Virus record (IMG/VR): IMGVR_UViG_3300046543_000008
Coordinates: 1 to 22,730 of that record
Strand: one strand, 5' to 3'
DNA: 22,730 nt
Source: a virus
Positions 1-7,900 of the stretch are shown here, one piece after another. Both the position numbers and the translations under genes were made by a program. Under the pieces are notes generated by a model. The model saw only the letters and a program-made list of their open reading frames with translations. It did no database searches and had not been told where the DNA came from. Within the stretch, counting starts at the first letter, position 1; each line of letters opens with the position of its first letter.

Positions 1-32
1 GGATTAATGAACCGCTATACCGAGTACCGGGG

Positions 33-974
33 CTAGCGAACCCGGCGTGCTCGGATAAAGCCGTTTACCGTCATCGTGCTCACGGTGAACGTCGACTGCA
101 CCACGCAATAGGTCGTCGTCGTGCTCGATAGACTGATCCGCACCGTCGGCGTCACGACGACTTGAGCGGCGCCAGCCGGGAAGCTGCTGGCGAGCTGCAC
201 ATAACCGCCCACATTGGAACCCGGCAGCGTCGCCGACGTCGTGGTGACGCCAGCCGCGAGAATCGAAGGCACTGTCGATCCTGCCGGCGCGAACGTCGGC
301 GTACACGACACATCCCAATCCCCCGCCGTCAAGCTCGCGCTCGTCGCGTTCGCCGTTGTCGCCGTCGACAGCGACGTGCCCGCCGTCGAATTCGTGATGT
401 ATTCGCCGATCGCGCCTGCGCTCGCGTTGTTGTTCGTCGGCGTGCCAGTAATGCCGACGGTCGAGACGGGCGTGATCGCGCCGGTCGCCATCGTCAGCCC
501 GCCGGTAACGCCGACCCCGCCGGATGAAACCGTAAGCGCCGGTGTCGTCACCGTGCCGGTGAACGTCGGCGAAGCGAGCGGCGCACCACCGAGCGCAGTG
601 AGCGCGGCGCCAGCCGACGTCTGCCCGGTGCCGCCGTTTGCGATCGGCAGCGGGTCGGCGATGAACGAATATGCACCCGCGCCAGTTCGCTTGATAAAGC
701 CTGTCGACGCAAAGCCGCTGATGTTGTCGAGCGCCGGGCCGCCGGCCGCGCTCGCGCCGGTCCCGCCGTGGTTGACGGCAAGCGTACCGGTGACACCGGT
801 CAACGGTACACCACCCCAAAGCGGCGCCGTCGTCGGCCCCGTCGACAAGATGGCTTGCCCGCTCGTCGATCCGGCCGGGTTCAGAAGCTGCACTGGCGTC
901 GTTGTCGCCGCGAACGCAGCGAACGAAAGAAGCGCGAATGCGCCGGCAAAGATTCGTTTCATGGGGTTTCTCAT
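33..974 (-). CDS. Secreted tail-fibre-like protein with receptor-binding-type C-terminal domain
   Basis: The 313-residue product begins with a signal peptide: basic n-region (R2, K6, R7), hydrophobic stretch at residues 8-20 and a likely cleavage after the alanines near 22-23. The body has tail-fibre-type Gly/Thr motifs (HGGTGAS near 69-75, NGGTGQTSAGAALTALGG at 113-130) and a Ser/Thr/Ala-rich C-terminal half ending in a TFTVST...GFIRARRVR block that I recall from the ends of betaproteobacterial phage fibre and receptor-binding proteins. The start overlaps the preceding gene's stop as ATGA (971-974); a second ATG at 962 (MKRIF) would also give a good signal peptide. Virion fibres normally lack signal peptides, so the product probably leaves the cytoplasm. 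Function unknown; a role at the host surface is inference. Confidence 0.75.
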   Translation of the reverse strand: MRNPMKRIFAGAFALLSFAAFAATTTPVQLLNPAGSTSGQAILSTGPTTAPLWGGVPLTGVTGTLAVNHGGTGASAAGGPALDNISGFASTGFIKRTGAGAYSFIADPLPIANGGTGQTSAGAALTALGGAPLASPTFTGTVTTPALTVSSGGVGVTGGLTMATGAITPVSTVGITGTPTNNNASAGAIGEYITNSTAGTSLSTATTANATSASLTAGDWDVSCTPTFAPAGSTVPSILAAGVTTTSATLPGSNVGGYVQLASSFPAGAAQVVVTPTVRISLSSTTTTYCVVQSTFTVSTMTVNGFIRARRVR

Positions 975-1228
975 TTCGCAGAGGGTTTCCAGCCGCAGAT
1001 CTTCGCGCCGGTCAGGTTGTGCGCCAGGATCGCTTTGGCCGTGTCATCACTGAGCACGTCCGACTTGCTGACATAGATCGGCTTGACCCAATCACAGCCG
1101 GTGTCGACGATCTTGGTTTGCGTGACGATCTTGACGTCGGGCGGCGGTGCTTCAGCCGCGGGTCCAGTCATTGAGCAACTGCTTTGCAGCGTCGCCACTA
1201 GGCTGACTAGCAATAGGCGTTTCAACAT
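971..1228 (-). CDS. Rz1-like outer-membrane spanin lipoprotein (o-spanin)
   Basis: Predicted 85-residue lipoprotein that would pair with the inner-membrane spanin just upstream to fuse the inner and outer membranes at the last step of lysis. The N-terminus MLKRLLLVSLVATLQSSC is a lipoprotein-type signal with the lipidated cysteine at residue 18; the -3 residue is Gln, which is unusual for a lipobox. A short proline-rich stretch follows (PAAEAPPPD), as in Rz1 proteins. The C-terminal part has two cysteines (CDWVKPI and KICGW) in a pattern seen in spanins of related phages. I chose the ATG at 1228 because AAGGA lies 8 bases upstream; a GTG at 1234 is only 2 bases from that site. It overlaps the i-spanin gene by 77 bases in another frame, an arrangement typical of spanin pairs. 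Confidence 0.72.
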   Translation of the reverse strand: MLKRLLLVSLVATLQSSCSMTGPAAEAPPPDVKIVTQTKIVDTGCDWVKPIYVSKSDVLSDDTAKAILAHNLTGAKICGWKPSAK

Positions 1229-1466
1229 TTTCACGTTCCTTTAGCGCCACGGCGCCGGCTTGTGCTGCGGTTGCGTTCGCTTGTGCGGCGGCGTCTTGCA
1301 CTTGCGCCGCTTGCGTCTGCGCTTGCGCGGCGACGGTTTGCGCTTCGGCTGTTTTCTGTTCGGCTGCGGCCTTCGTCGACTTCGCGCTGAGATGCGCGAA
1401 CACGCCGAATAAGATGCCTACGCCAGCTACCAGAAACGGCCAGATACTTCCGAGCAATGCGAGCAT
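1152..1466 (-). CDS. Rz-like inner-membrane spanin (i-spanin)
   Basis: Small 104-residue protein with one N-terminal membrane segment (residues 2-25, LLGSIWPFLVAGVGILFG) followed by a long Ala/Gln-rich segment (about 28-80) with coiled-coil character, the layout of class II membrane i-spanins that reach across the periplasm. It begins two bases after the endolysin stop (TAGCCATG), with an AGGGG ribosome site six bases before the ATG. Its 3' end contains the start and ribosome site of the o-spanin in a different frame. Position directly after the endolysin and overlap with a lipoprotein gene make the spanin call strong; the sequence itself is too low in complexity to prove it. Confidence 0.75.
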   Translation of the reverse strand: MLALLGSIWPFLVAGVGILFGVFAHLSAKSTKAAAEQKTAEAQTVAAQAQTQAAQVQDAAAQANATAAQAGAVALKERENVETPIASQPSGDAAKQLLNDWTRG

Positions 1467-1468
1467 GG

Positions 1469-2005
1469 CTAACCCCTGTCAGTTAAAGCGTCTTTCGCCA
1501 GCGCGAGCAGCGCGAGCCGGTCGACATATCCGTTCATCCCACCGTTGATCCGAAGCGTGATGCGCCGGAAGTCGCCGACGTCTGCAAGTTCGTTGCAGCC
1601 GTGCGTGTTCCAAAACCATGCGGCCGACAGCGCGGCGTTCGCCGGCTGCTCAAGCAGCTGCGGTTGCTCGATGAAATCCACACCGAGCGCGTCGCCGACT
1701 GCTTTGTAATTCGTGCGACCGGTGATCTGAATCAGCCCCCGCCCGAGATACCGCTTGCCGTCGCCCGGCTGCGTGTTGCCGAGATCCGCGCGGCCTTCAT
1801 AGCGGATCTGCGCGGGCGTCGGCCCCCACAACTCGCGCACATACAGAAGCCGCCCGCTTTCGTGCCCGATCTGCGCGAGGAACGCAGCCTGGCGCGCGTC
1901 GGTGTCGATCGCCCAAAGTGCCATCGCCGCGGTGATCGGGTCGGCCCATTCCTGCGTGCGCGCGACATTGACGCCGATCGCAGCGGCGAGTGTTTGCGGC
2001 GTCAC
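1469..2005 (-). CDS. Endolysin, glycoside hydrolase family 19 (chitinase-like lysozyme)
   Basis: The 178-residue protein degrades host peptidoglycan glycan strands at the end of infection. It carries GH19 landmarks: GHESG with the likely catalytic Glu49, a second acidic residue Glu58 in VRELW where the family has its other catalytic Glu, the highly conserved GRGLIQITGRTNY block at 88-100, and LRINGGMNG near 151-159. It has no signal peptide or membrane anchor, so it would need the holin encoded just upstream for release. The start overlaps the holin stop as ATGA (2002-2005). Length is normal for a single-domain phage GH19 enzyme with no added cell-wall-binding domain. Confidence 0.93.
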   Translation of the reverse strand: MTPQTLAAAIGVNVARTQEWADPITAAMALWAIDTDARQAAFLAQIGHESGRLLYVRELWGPTPAQIRYEGRADLGNTQPGDGKRYLGRGLIQITGRTNYKAVGDALGVDFIEQPQLLEQPANAALSAAWFWNTHGCNELADVGDFRRITLRINGGMNGYVDRLALLALAKDALTDRG

Positions 2006-2259
2006 TGCGTAGGCCCGGCCTTGTCAGGGTCGGTCTTTTGAACCGACGTATATCGGACCAGCACCATCAGCGCGAACGCGGCCATCGTTGCGTAGCGCGC
2101 GACACCGGCCGGCAATGCGGCTTTCATGTCGGCCGGAATGAAGTTCCATGCCTGCACGATTGACGGCCCGAAGCCGGTGAGCGCCGTGAATACAAGACCG
2201 AGAATCACCGTGCCGCGCTTGTGCAGCGACCGCCAGTTGTCCGCGAGTGTGATTTTCAT
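2002..2259 (-). CDS. Holin with two membrane segments
   Basis: 85-residue membrane protein with two hydrophobic helices, about residues 17-38 and 52-70, a short polar N-terminus (ADNWRSLHKRG) and a charged C-terminal tail. The NWRSLH...  start and two-helix layout match a holin family common in proteobacterial phages. It would form the inner-membrane lesion that lets the endolysin out. I placed the start at ATG 2259 rather than ATG 2268: the GGAG site is 9 bases from the former but touches the latter, and 2259 makes an ATGA overlap with the previous gene's stop, matching the next junction. The endolysin follows with the same ATGA overlap. Confidence 0.85.
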   Translation of the reverse strand: MKITLADNWRSLHKRGTVILGLVFTALTGFGPSIVQAWNFIPADMKAALPAGVARYATMAAFALMVLVRYTSVQKTDPDKAGPTQ

Positions 2260-2588
2260 TTCGCCCATCTCCGTATCCCCGGCGTGTTGCCGGCAGTGTT
2301 CAGTAGCAATTGATCGTTGAGCTTGTCGACTTTCGTGTTCGTGTCTTTCACATCCGAACCGATGCTCTTGAGCTGCGCGTTGATGTCGCTGCGCTGCTGG
2401 TCGATCGTTCGCTCGATACGGTCGAAGTGTTTTTCCTGCTCGATGTCGTGAATCTCAAGTGACGACACCCGGCCGAGCAGCCCGATGTACACGACGACAA
2501 GCGCGACGGCCGCGCCGATGACACCGGTCGCGAGCGTCTGCAGGTTGATGGACGTGTCGAGCCAGTGGCGTTTCTGTGCGTCACTCAT
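2256..2588 (-). CDS. Small membrane-anchored coiled-coil protein of the lysis cassette
   Basis: 110-residue protein with a polar N-terminus (MSDAQKRHWLDTS), one membrane helix at about residues 19-40, and a C-terminal heptad-like region (about 44-95, rich in Glu, Asp, Lys, Ile, Leu) likely to form a coiled coil. Proteins of this shape often sit just before the holin in phages of this type. It may regulate the holin (antiholin) or act as an accessory lysis factor, but nothing in the sequence proves either. Its stop overlaps the holin start as ATGA (2256-2259), so the two are probably translated together. The ribosome site (GGGG, 7 bases before the ATG) is weak. Confidence 0.75.
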   Translation of the reverse strand: MSDAQKRHWLDTSINLQTLATGVIGAAVALVVVYIGLLGRVSSLEIHDIEQEKHFDRIERTIDQQRSDINAQLKSIGSDVKDTNTKVDKLNDQLLLNTAGNTPGIRRWAK

Positions 2589-2600
2589 GGCGGGCCCCGA

Positions 2601-2888
2601 TTACGACGCGCGCGACGCAGCGCGTTCGGCGGCGCCGGCAGCTTGCGCGGCAGCGATAGCCGGGTCAGTCGGCACTGGCGCCTGCTGCACTGCTGCCGGT
2701 TGCGGTGCTTCGGCCGGCTGCTGTTGCGTGGCAGCGCGTTGCTTCTGATCGAGCATCTGCAGCGTTTCGAGCGCGCCGTTGAGCGCGGCGAGCTTCTTCT
2801 CTTCCTGCTCGCGCGCGGCGTGGAATTCGTACAATCGCGCCTTGCTCTGTGCGATCTGTGCGGTGATAAAGTCGATGTCGTTTTGCAT
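2601..2888 (-). CDS. Hypothetical coiled-coil protein
   Basis: 95-residue protein. Residues 1-50 form a probable coiled coil (IDFITAQIAQSKARL, then EEKKLAALNGALETLQML); residues 50-95 are low-complexity Gln/Ala/Pro. An AAGGA ribosome site lies 7 bases before the ATG. It begins 12 bases after the stop of the tail spike and ends 12 bases before the membrane/coiled-coil gene, so it bridges the tail and lysis modules. Small proteins with this N-terminal pattern are common next to fibre or lysis genes in phages, with no known function. It could help fold or trimerise the spike, but that is speculation from position. Confidence 0.7.
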   Translation of the reverse strand: MQNDIDFITAQIAQSKARLYEFHAAREQEEKKLAALNGALETLQMLDQKQRAATQQQPAEAPQPAAVQQAPVPTDPAIAAAQAAGAAERAASRAS

Positions 2889-2900
2889 TGTTGTTTCCTT

Positions 2901-4835
2901 TTAGAATGCGTGGTCCGCTGCGGTCAGATCGAAATAGCCGCGGCGGTCAAACGTCGAGCCGTTGTAAACCCAAAGTTCGATCTTGTTTTGCGCAGCGTTG
3001 AATTGGAAAAACGAGAAGCTGCCGAAGCCGAGCCGTTGATCGCGCATGTGAATCGCGCACTGGTTCGCAGCCGCGCCGTAAGCCGCACTGGCTTGCGGTC
3101 CGACGTCAAGCCCGATGCCACCCGGCGTGATGCCGGTGCCGTCGGTCGACGCGCCGTACTTAAAATTGATCAGCGTCGCCGGTTGCGCCTGGATATCGAT
3201 CCCGATGTGATCGATCGAGAACGTCTTCATGTAGATGCCGGTGCGCCACATATTCGCGACGCTGCCGCTCGCGATGCCGCTCGCGAACGTGTTTTTATTC
3301 GGCCCGAAAGAGATATTCCAGTCGCCGCAAGTGAACGGCGCCGTCGTCGGAAACGCGTCGTTGTATACGTAATCGCTACCGGAATAATTGAACGTGTCGT
3401 GCTCGAATGAGGTCGCGGTAACGTTGTGGTTATGCGCCCATGCTTCCGAATACAAACCCCAAATAGCACCCGCGGTGATACCGTGCGCCGAGCCCGACAA
3501 CGCGACCGACTGCGCGGCGCCCGACGTCGAATGGTCTTCGAGATAGTTGTAATTCGTGGTGAGCCAGCCCGTACCGCCGGCCGCGCGCTTGAGCGCGTTG
3601 TACTTCAGGAAGATCAGGTGCGCGGCATCGTCGCCGACAACCGACTGATCGACGCGCTGCGTGTACGACGTCGCCGTCACGCCGTCGGTCGTCGGGTTCG
3701 CGTCGGTGCCGTGCCAGATGCTATGCCGCTTGCCGACGTTCGGCGTCGAGTTGTACGCCATCGTCGCGGCGTGGTGCGCGAGCTTGCCCGGCCCTGTGAG
3801 CGACGCGCCGCTCGCGAAGCGCCAGTTGACGGTGCCGGCGCCCGCGGCGACGTTCGTCGCGAGATAGTACGAACCCGCCGGCACGTCGACGTCGAGCACC
3901 TGGCCCGCGGCCGTCGAGTTACAGATCGCTTGGAACGCGATCGTGTCATTCGACACGCCGTCACCGATGGCGTTAAACGGTGCGTCTTTCGCGTTCGCGA
4001 TGAAATTGATTCGGTTGAGCAGCTTCGTGCCGGCGGCGACCGATGCGTCGAACACGCTGCCGGTCGACGGCAGATAGATCGAAAGCGCCGAGCCGCCGCG
4101 CACGTACACTCGTTGGACGCCGACAGGGATCGCGGCGGTGAACGTGAGCACGGCGCCGGTGAGCGACTGAAAGTTTTCCGGCCCTTGGTACGCTGCGTCG
4201 AAAAATACTTCGATGTTGGCGAGCGAACCCGGCGCGCGCGACAAGACGAGCGAGTTAGACACGCCCGACGTAAAGTCGATTCCGCTGGTGAAGGTGTCGG
4301 TGCGCATGTCACCGGCGCCGACACTTGCCGTGATCGGCAGGGTTTCGAGATTACCGAGCGCATCGAAGCCAAGGATCGTATTCGCGCGTGCGGCGCTCGA
4401 CGGTAGCTCTGCGGTCGATGTGTCAGACGCGCCGACGACGATCGCCCGGCTGACGACTTCGGCGACCTGCTGGATCTGGATCGTCGCGCGATCCACCATG
4501 TCTTCGATGATCTCGGGGTAAAACCCCCCGCTATTCGTGATGTCCGTCTGCTGTTCGATCGGCAGATCGCCGAGCACGACCAGCTTGTAAGGCGACGGTA
4601 ATGCCGAGCCGGTGATCGGGTAGGTGATCGTACCGCCCGGCGCGTCGGTCTGATTCGGGTTCAGTGTGACCGAGTAATCAGAGTCGAGCGTGAGCGTCGT
4701 CGAAGTACCGTTCGAATCGATCAGTTGCAGCTCAACGTCGGTCTTCGCGAAGATCTTGAAGCCGAACGGGAAAACAGTGGTTACCCCGTTACCGATGAAA
4801 GGGCCGGCTTTTCGTGTTGTGCTGGAAATGGTCAA
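2901..4835 (-). CDS. Tail spike/fibre protein with T7-like virion-anchor N-terminus
   Basis: 644-residue host-binding protein. From the TTG start the N-terminus reads MTISSTTRKAGPF, then GNGVTTVFPFGFKIF, typical of the anchor domain (about 1-135) that attaches podovirus fibres to the tail. A linker LPSSAARANTILGFDALGNLE follows near 145-165, then a small beta domain (about 180-250, ending PVGVQRVYVRGG) often seen in these fibres, then FNAIGDGVSNDTIAFQAIC near 287-305, the usual entry into a beta-helix spike domain. No catalytic residues can be assigned. An upstream TTG at 4862 keeps the frame open, but the TTG at 4835 has AGGAG at a spacing of 8 bases and restores the family's usual N-terminus. 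The gene follows the giant ejection protein after a 63-base gap. Confidence 0.85.
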   Translation of the reverse strand: MTISSTTRKAGPFIGNGVTTVFPFGFKIFAKTDVELQLIDSNGTSTTLTLDSDYSVTLNPNQTDAPGGTITYPITGSALPSPYKLVVLGDLPIEQQTDITNSGGFYPEIIEDMVDRATIQIQQVAEVVSRAIVVGASDTSTAELPSSAARANTILGFDALGNLETLPITASVGAGDMRTDTFTSGIDFTSGVSNSLVLSRAPGSLANIEVFFDAAYQGPENFQSLTGAVLTFTAAIPVGVQRVYVRGGSALSIYLPSTGSVFDASVAAGTKLLNRINFIANAKDAPFNAIGDGVSNDTIAFQAICNSTAAGQVLDVDVPAGSYYLATNVAAGAGTVNWRFASGASLTGPGKLAHHAATMAYNSTPNVGKRHSIWHGTDANPTTDGVTATSYTQRVDQSVVGDDAAHLIFLKYNALKRAAGGTGWLTTNYNYLEDHSTSGAAQSVALSGSAHGITAGAIWGLYSEAWAHNHNVTATSFEHDTFNYSGSDYVYNDAFPTTAPFTCGDWNISFGPNKNTFASGIASGSVANMWRTGIYMKTFSIDHIGIDIQAQPATLINFKYGASTDGTGITPGGIGLDVGPQASAAYGAAANQCAIHMRDQRLGFGSFSFFQFNAAQNKIELWVYNGSTFDRRGYFDLTAADHAF

Positions 4836-4836
4836 A

Positions 4837-4860
4837 GCGGGCACTCCTATGAATGCCCGC
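4837..4860 (-). promoter_or_regulatory. Hairpin containing the ribosome binding site of the tail spike gene
   Basis: In the minus-strand transcript GCGGGCATTC, loop ATAG, GAGTGCCCGC can form a 10-pair stem (nine Watson-Crick pairs, one G-U). The AGGAG ribosome site (4848-4844) lies half in the loop and half in the 3' arm, and the TTG start follows at 4835. Folding would partly hide the site. There is no U tract after the stem, so it is a poor terminator. A role in lowering or timing spike translation is inference. Confidence 0.55.
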
Positions 4861-4883
4861 AATTTTCCTTTTCAATCAGTCTA

Positions 4884-4900
4884 GTAAGTGAACGCAGCCT
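4884..4900. repeat. 17-base repeat copy A, at the end of the giant ejection gene
   Basis: GTAAGTGAACGCAGCCT on the + strand matches 20478-20494 at 16 of 17 positions. This copy overlaps the stop codon of the 2157-residue gene and extends into the gap before the tail spike gene. Unlike the other copy it has no complementary arm, so it does not form a terminator here. Confidence 0.5.
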
Positions 4901-7900
4901 AGTGCTTCGGCCCCCGCCCGAGCGCCAGCCCTTGCGCGAATTCCAGTGCGTTCGCCGGGTGCTGCTTGCCCGACGCAACGTCGGCGGCGTACTGCGCAGT
5001 GGCACCGGCCTGACCGAGCCCGGGGATGTGCAACCCCATGCCGGCGGCGTTCGCGATGTCTTTGATCGGCGCGTTCGCGTGTTGCCCCGTCGCGATGCGC
5101 GCGACATCCTTACCTGCCGTCACCATCGTATTGAGCCACGACTCTACACCGACCTGACCCGCGTGGCTGTAGCCTTCGACCATCGCCGCGGCGTCGCGCA
5201 CGAAGGGCACCATGCCGGCGACTTCGACACCGATCGACTTCGCGATCCAGTGCGCCCACCCGTCTTTATCGTTCGGCGGGCCGTCGGTCAGATACCCGGC
5301 CCAAAGCGCCGGCACGATCAACGCCATCATGCCGCGCGCGAGCGTCTGCGGGTTACTGATACCCGCCGTCTTCAGCTTGTCGACGATATCGGCGGTCTGC
5401 CCGTAGGTGTTGTTCATGAACCCGTACAGCGTCGTGAACATCTTGACCGCTTCCGACGAGTTGTTGATCACCATCGAGCGCGCCGACGCGATGTTGCTGC
5501 CGTGAGCTTCGCGCACGACTTTGCTCGCGTAGGCAACCGCTTGTTCTTCCGTCATCGGCTTGCCGGTGCCGCCCATGTTTTTCGGGATGCCTTCGGTAAT
5601 CGCGCGGTCGTATGCCGCCCACGCCGTCGGTACGGCCGTCATCATGTCGGACCATGCCACGGCGGCGTGGCCGAAGCGCTCGCCCTTCGCGATCTTGCCT
5701 TCCGGCTCAAACAGGTTTGCCGACATCGCTTTGAAGTCGCGGTCTTGCTGCAGCAAGCGCGCGCGGATCTCAGGAAACTTTTCCTGCGCGCCCTTGATCT
5801 CGGCGGCGTAGTTCGTCCCCATCGCGGCGAAGCGCGACAGCAGATACTTTTCACCGCCGCCGGTGAAGTATCCGCCGGTCTTGATTGCGGCCGAGCCGCC
5901 GTGCTTGAGCACCGTCGAGATCCGGAACGCGATGCCGTTGATCACCATGCCGGTGCGCGTGTACTGCAGGATCTTGCCGAGCGCGCCGATCTCGCGGTCC
6001 TGGTTGTCGGCGTTGGCGGTCTTGCCGAGCCATTCCTGCAGCGAGCGGTAAGCTTCCGGGCCGTAGGTCTTTTTGAACTCGCGCGCAAAGTCGCCGTTGG
6101 TGATGATCTTGTGCACGTCGATCAGCGCTTCGCGATACGCGAGATCGTGGATTGTCTCGTGCATCGTGCGCGGGATCGTATGGAAGTCGAGATCCACGAC
6201 GTCGTTATATCCGTGGTTTCGCGCGTTGAGCGACCCGTTCGTCGTGGTGTCCGGGCGATAGTAACTCTTACCGAATAGCCCTTCGCCCGGGTCGATCGCA
6301 CGGCCGGCGGCTTCTTTCTCGCCGCGGCGCGAGCGCAGCGGGTCGTACTTGATCGCGGCATACCCGCCGCGCATCTCGCCAAATTGCGTCTTGAAGGCGC
6401 GCGGCTCGATGCGTTCCGGCGACGTGTTGCCGAGTCGCTGGTTCATCGCGACCATATCCGGCCAGTGCTTATCGTACTGGTCCCACACGGATTGCACCGC
6501 TTTCCAGTCCTTCTCGGTCATGTTCTGGTGCAGGAACGACCAGACGTCTTGTGGGTTCCACTTCCACCCTTGCGTCATCTTGTCGAAGTTCGACTCATTG
6601 CCGACGTGCAGCGCGATGCCGAGCATCCGGCCGCGCGTCATGCGTAGCGGTTCGCCTGGTCGGTTCACGTCCATCAGCTTCGTGTTCGTCACACCATCGC
6701 GCAAGCTGTCTTGCCACTTGCGACCTAGGTGATCGGCCATCTTTTGGAAGTCGTCAGACATACCCTTGAGCATGTCGACTTCGTGATAGTTGGCATTGAA
6801 CACCGGTTCGTAGATCGCTTCGCCGAACGGCCCGAGCAGCTCGTGCATGTCGTACTGATTGCGCTTGTATTCCTGTGGCTTCAGTTGTGCGCGAAGCGCG
6901 CGCAGCTGCGACGACAGGTGATCAAGCGCGATCTTGAACGGGTTGTCGCTGCGGTCGCTCGGCTTGTCGAAAATCTCGGCGTCGGTGAACTTCTGCCCGC
7001 GTTCCTGCATTTTTGGGATCAGCTTCTCGTTCACGTATTGCGCGATGTCTTGGCGCTCGCCGTTGATCATTGCGGTCTTGCGGTCGCGGCCGATCTTTTC
7101 CAGCGACTTCACGGCGTCGGTCAGTCCGCGGAATGCTTCGAGCGGCATGTCGCCGTACGGCTGGCGATAGGCCGGGTTCATCATCTCGGGCGTGACGTTC
7201 GGCGCCATGCCGAGCGCGGTCTGCGACTCGACCCACTTTTCGAGGTTGATCTGCTGGCGTGTCGGCGTGTCGACGGGATTCTTGCGCAGGTCGAAGCGAC
7301 CGAGCATGTCGTCGATCTGATCGCGAATGTCGACGTCGAGCTTGCCGCGCACGCTGTCTTTGTTGAACTTCTTCAGGTAGTCGAGCGCCTTGACGACTTC
7401 GGCCGCCGCGTTGCGCGCCGTCTTCTCAAGCTGGTTATTCAGCAGTTGATTGCGCTTCTGCGTCGCGGCTTCGGTCAGGTCACCTTTGACGCGCGCAGCG
7501 TCGGCGGCCTTGCCGGCGCGCGCTTCGGCGGCGGCGTACTTCGCGGCGTTGATGTCGCGCACGCGTTGCTTCGCGATCGACATCTCGGCGACTTGCTTCG
7601 CCGCGTCGACGAGCGGGCGCACCGGGCCCGTCGCCTTGCTGAGCGCCTTGAGTTCGGTCGCGACAAAGCGCGTGCGCACTTCGTTGTGGATCGCCTGATT
7701 CGCGGCGGCGTTCATCGCCTGTGGTGACGTGACATCGCCGTACTTTTCGAGCATGCGCTGATCGGTGAGCGCTTCGACAACCGACTTGACCGACTCGGCG
7801 TTGGCAATCGCCTTCGTCATGTCGGCCGCATTGTTGAAGCCGAAGCGGTCGGCGACGATATCCGCCGGCACCGGATCGGCCTTGTTCGCCTGCTCGATCA

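Noticed and set aside
1-32. Terminator or gene fragment at the left edge
   Set aside because: Only a weak imperfect GCTA/TAGC pairing; too short to support any call.
4836-4862. Nine-residue N-terminal extension of the spike from TTG 4862
   Set aside because: The AAGGA site is only 3 bases away and the extra residues precede the family's usual MTISSTTRKAGPF start; the 4835 TTG has a well-spaced AGGAG.
4863-4898. Possible promoter in the gap before the spike gene (TTCACT, TAGACT, TTGAAA boxes)
   Set aside because: No pair of boxes with proper spacing and quality could be found in the 36 bases.
4725-6278. Long open frame on the + strand opposite the giant ejection gene, and similar ones at 6729-7727, 11879-12832, 3426-4406, 18354-19529 and 21185-22423
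   Set aside because: Products are rich in Arg, His, Val and Ala with no family motifs, as expected for antisense shadows of GC-rich genes; the opposite strand carries recognisable proteins throughout.
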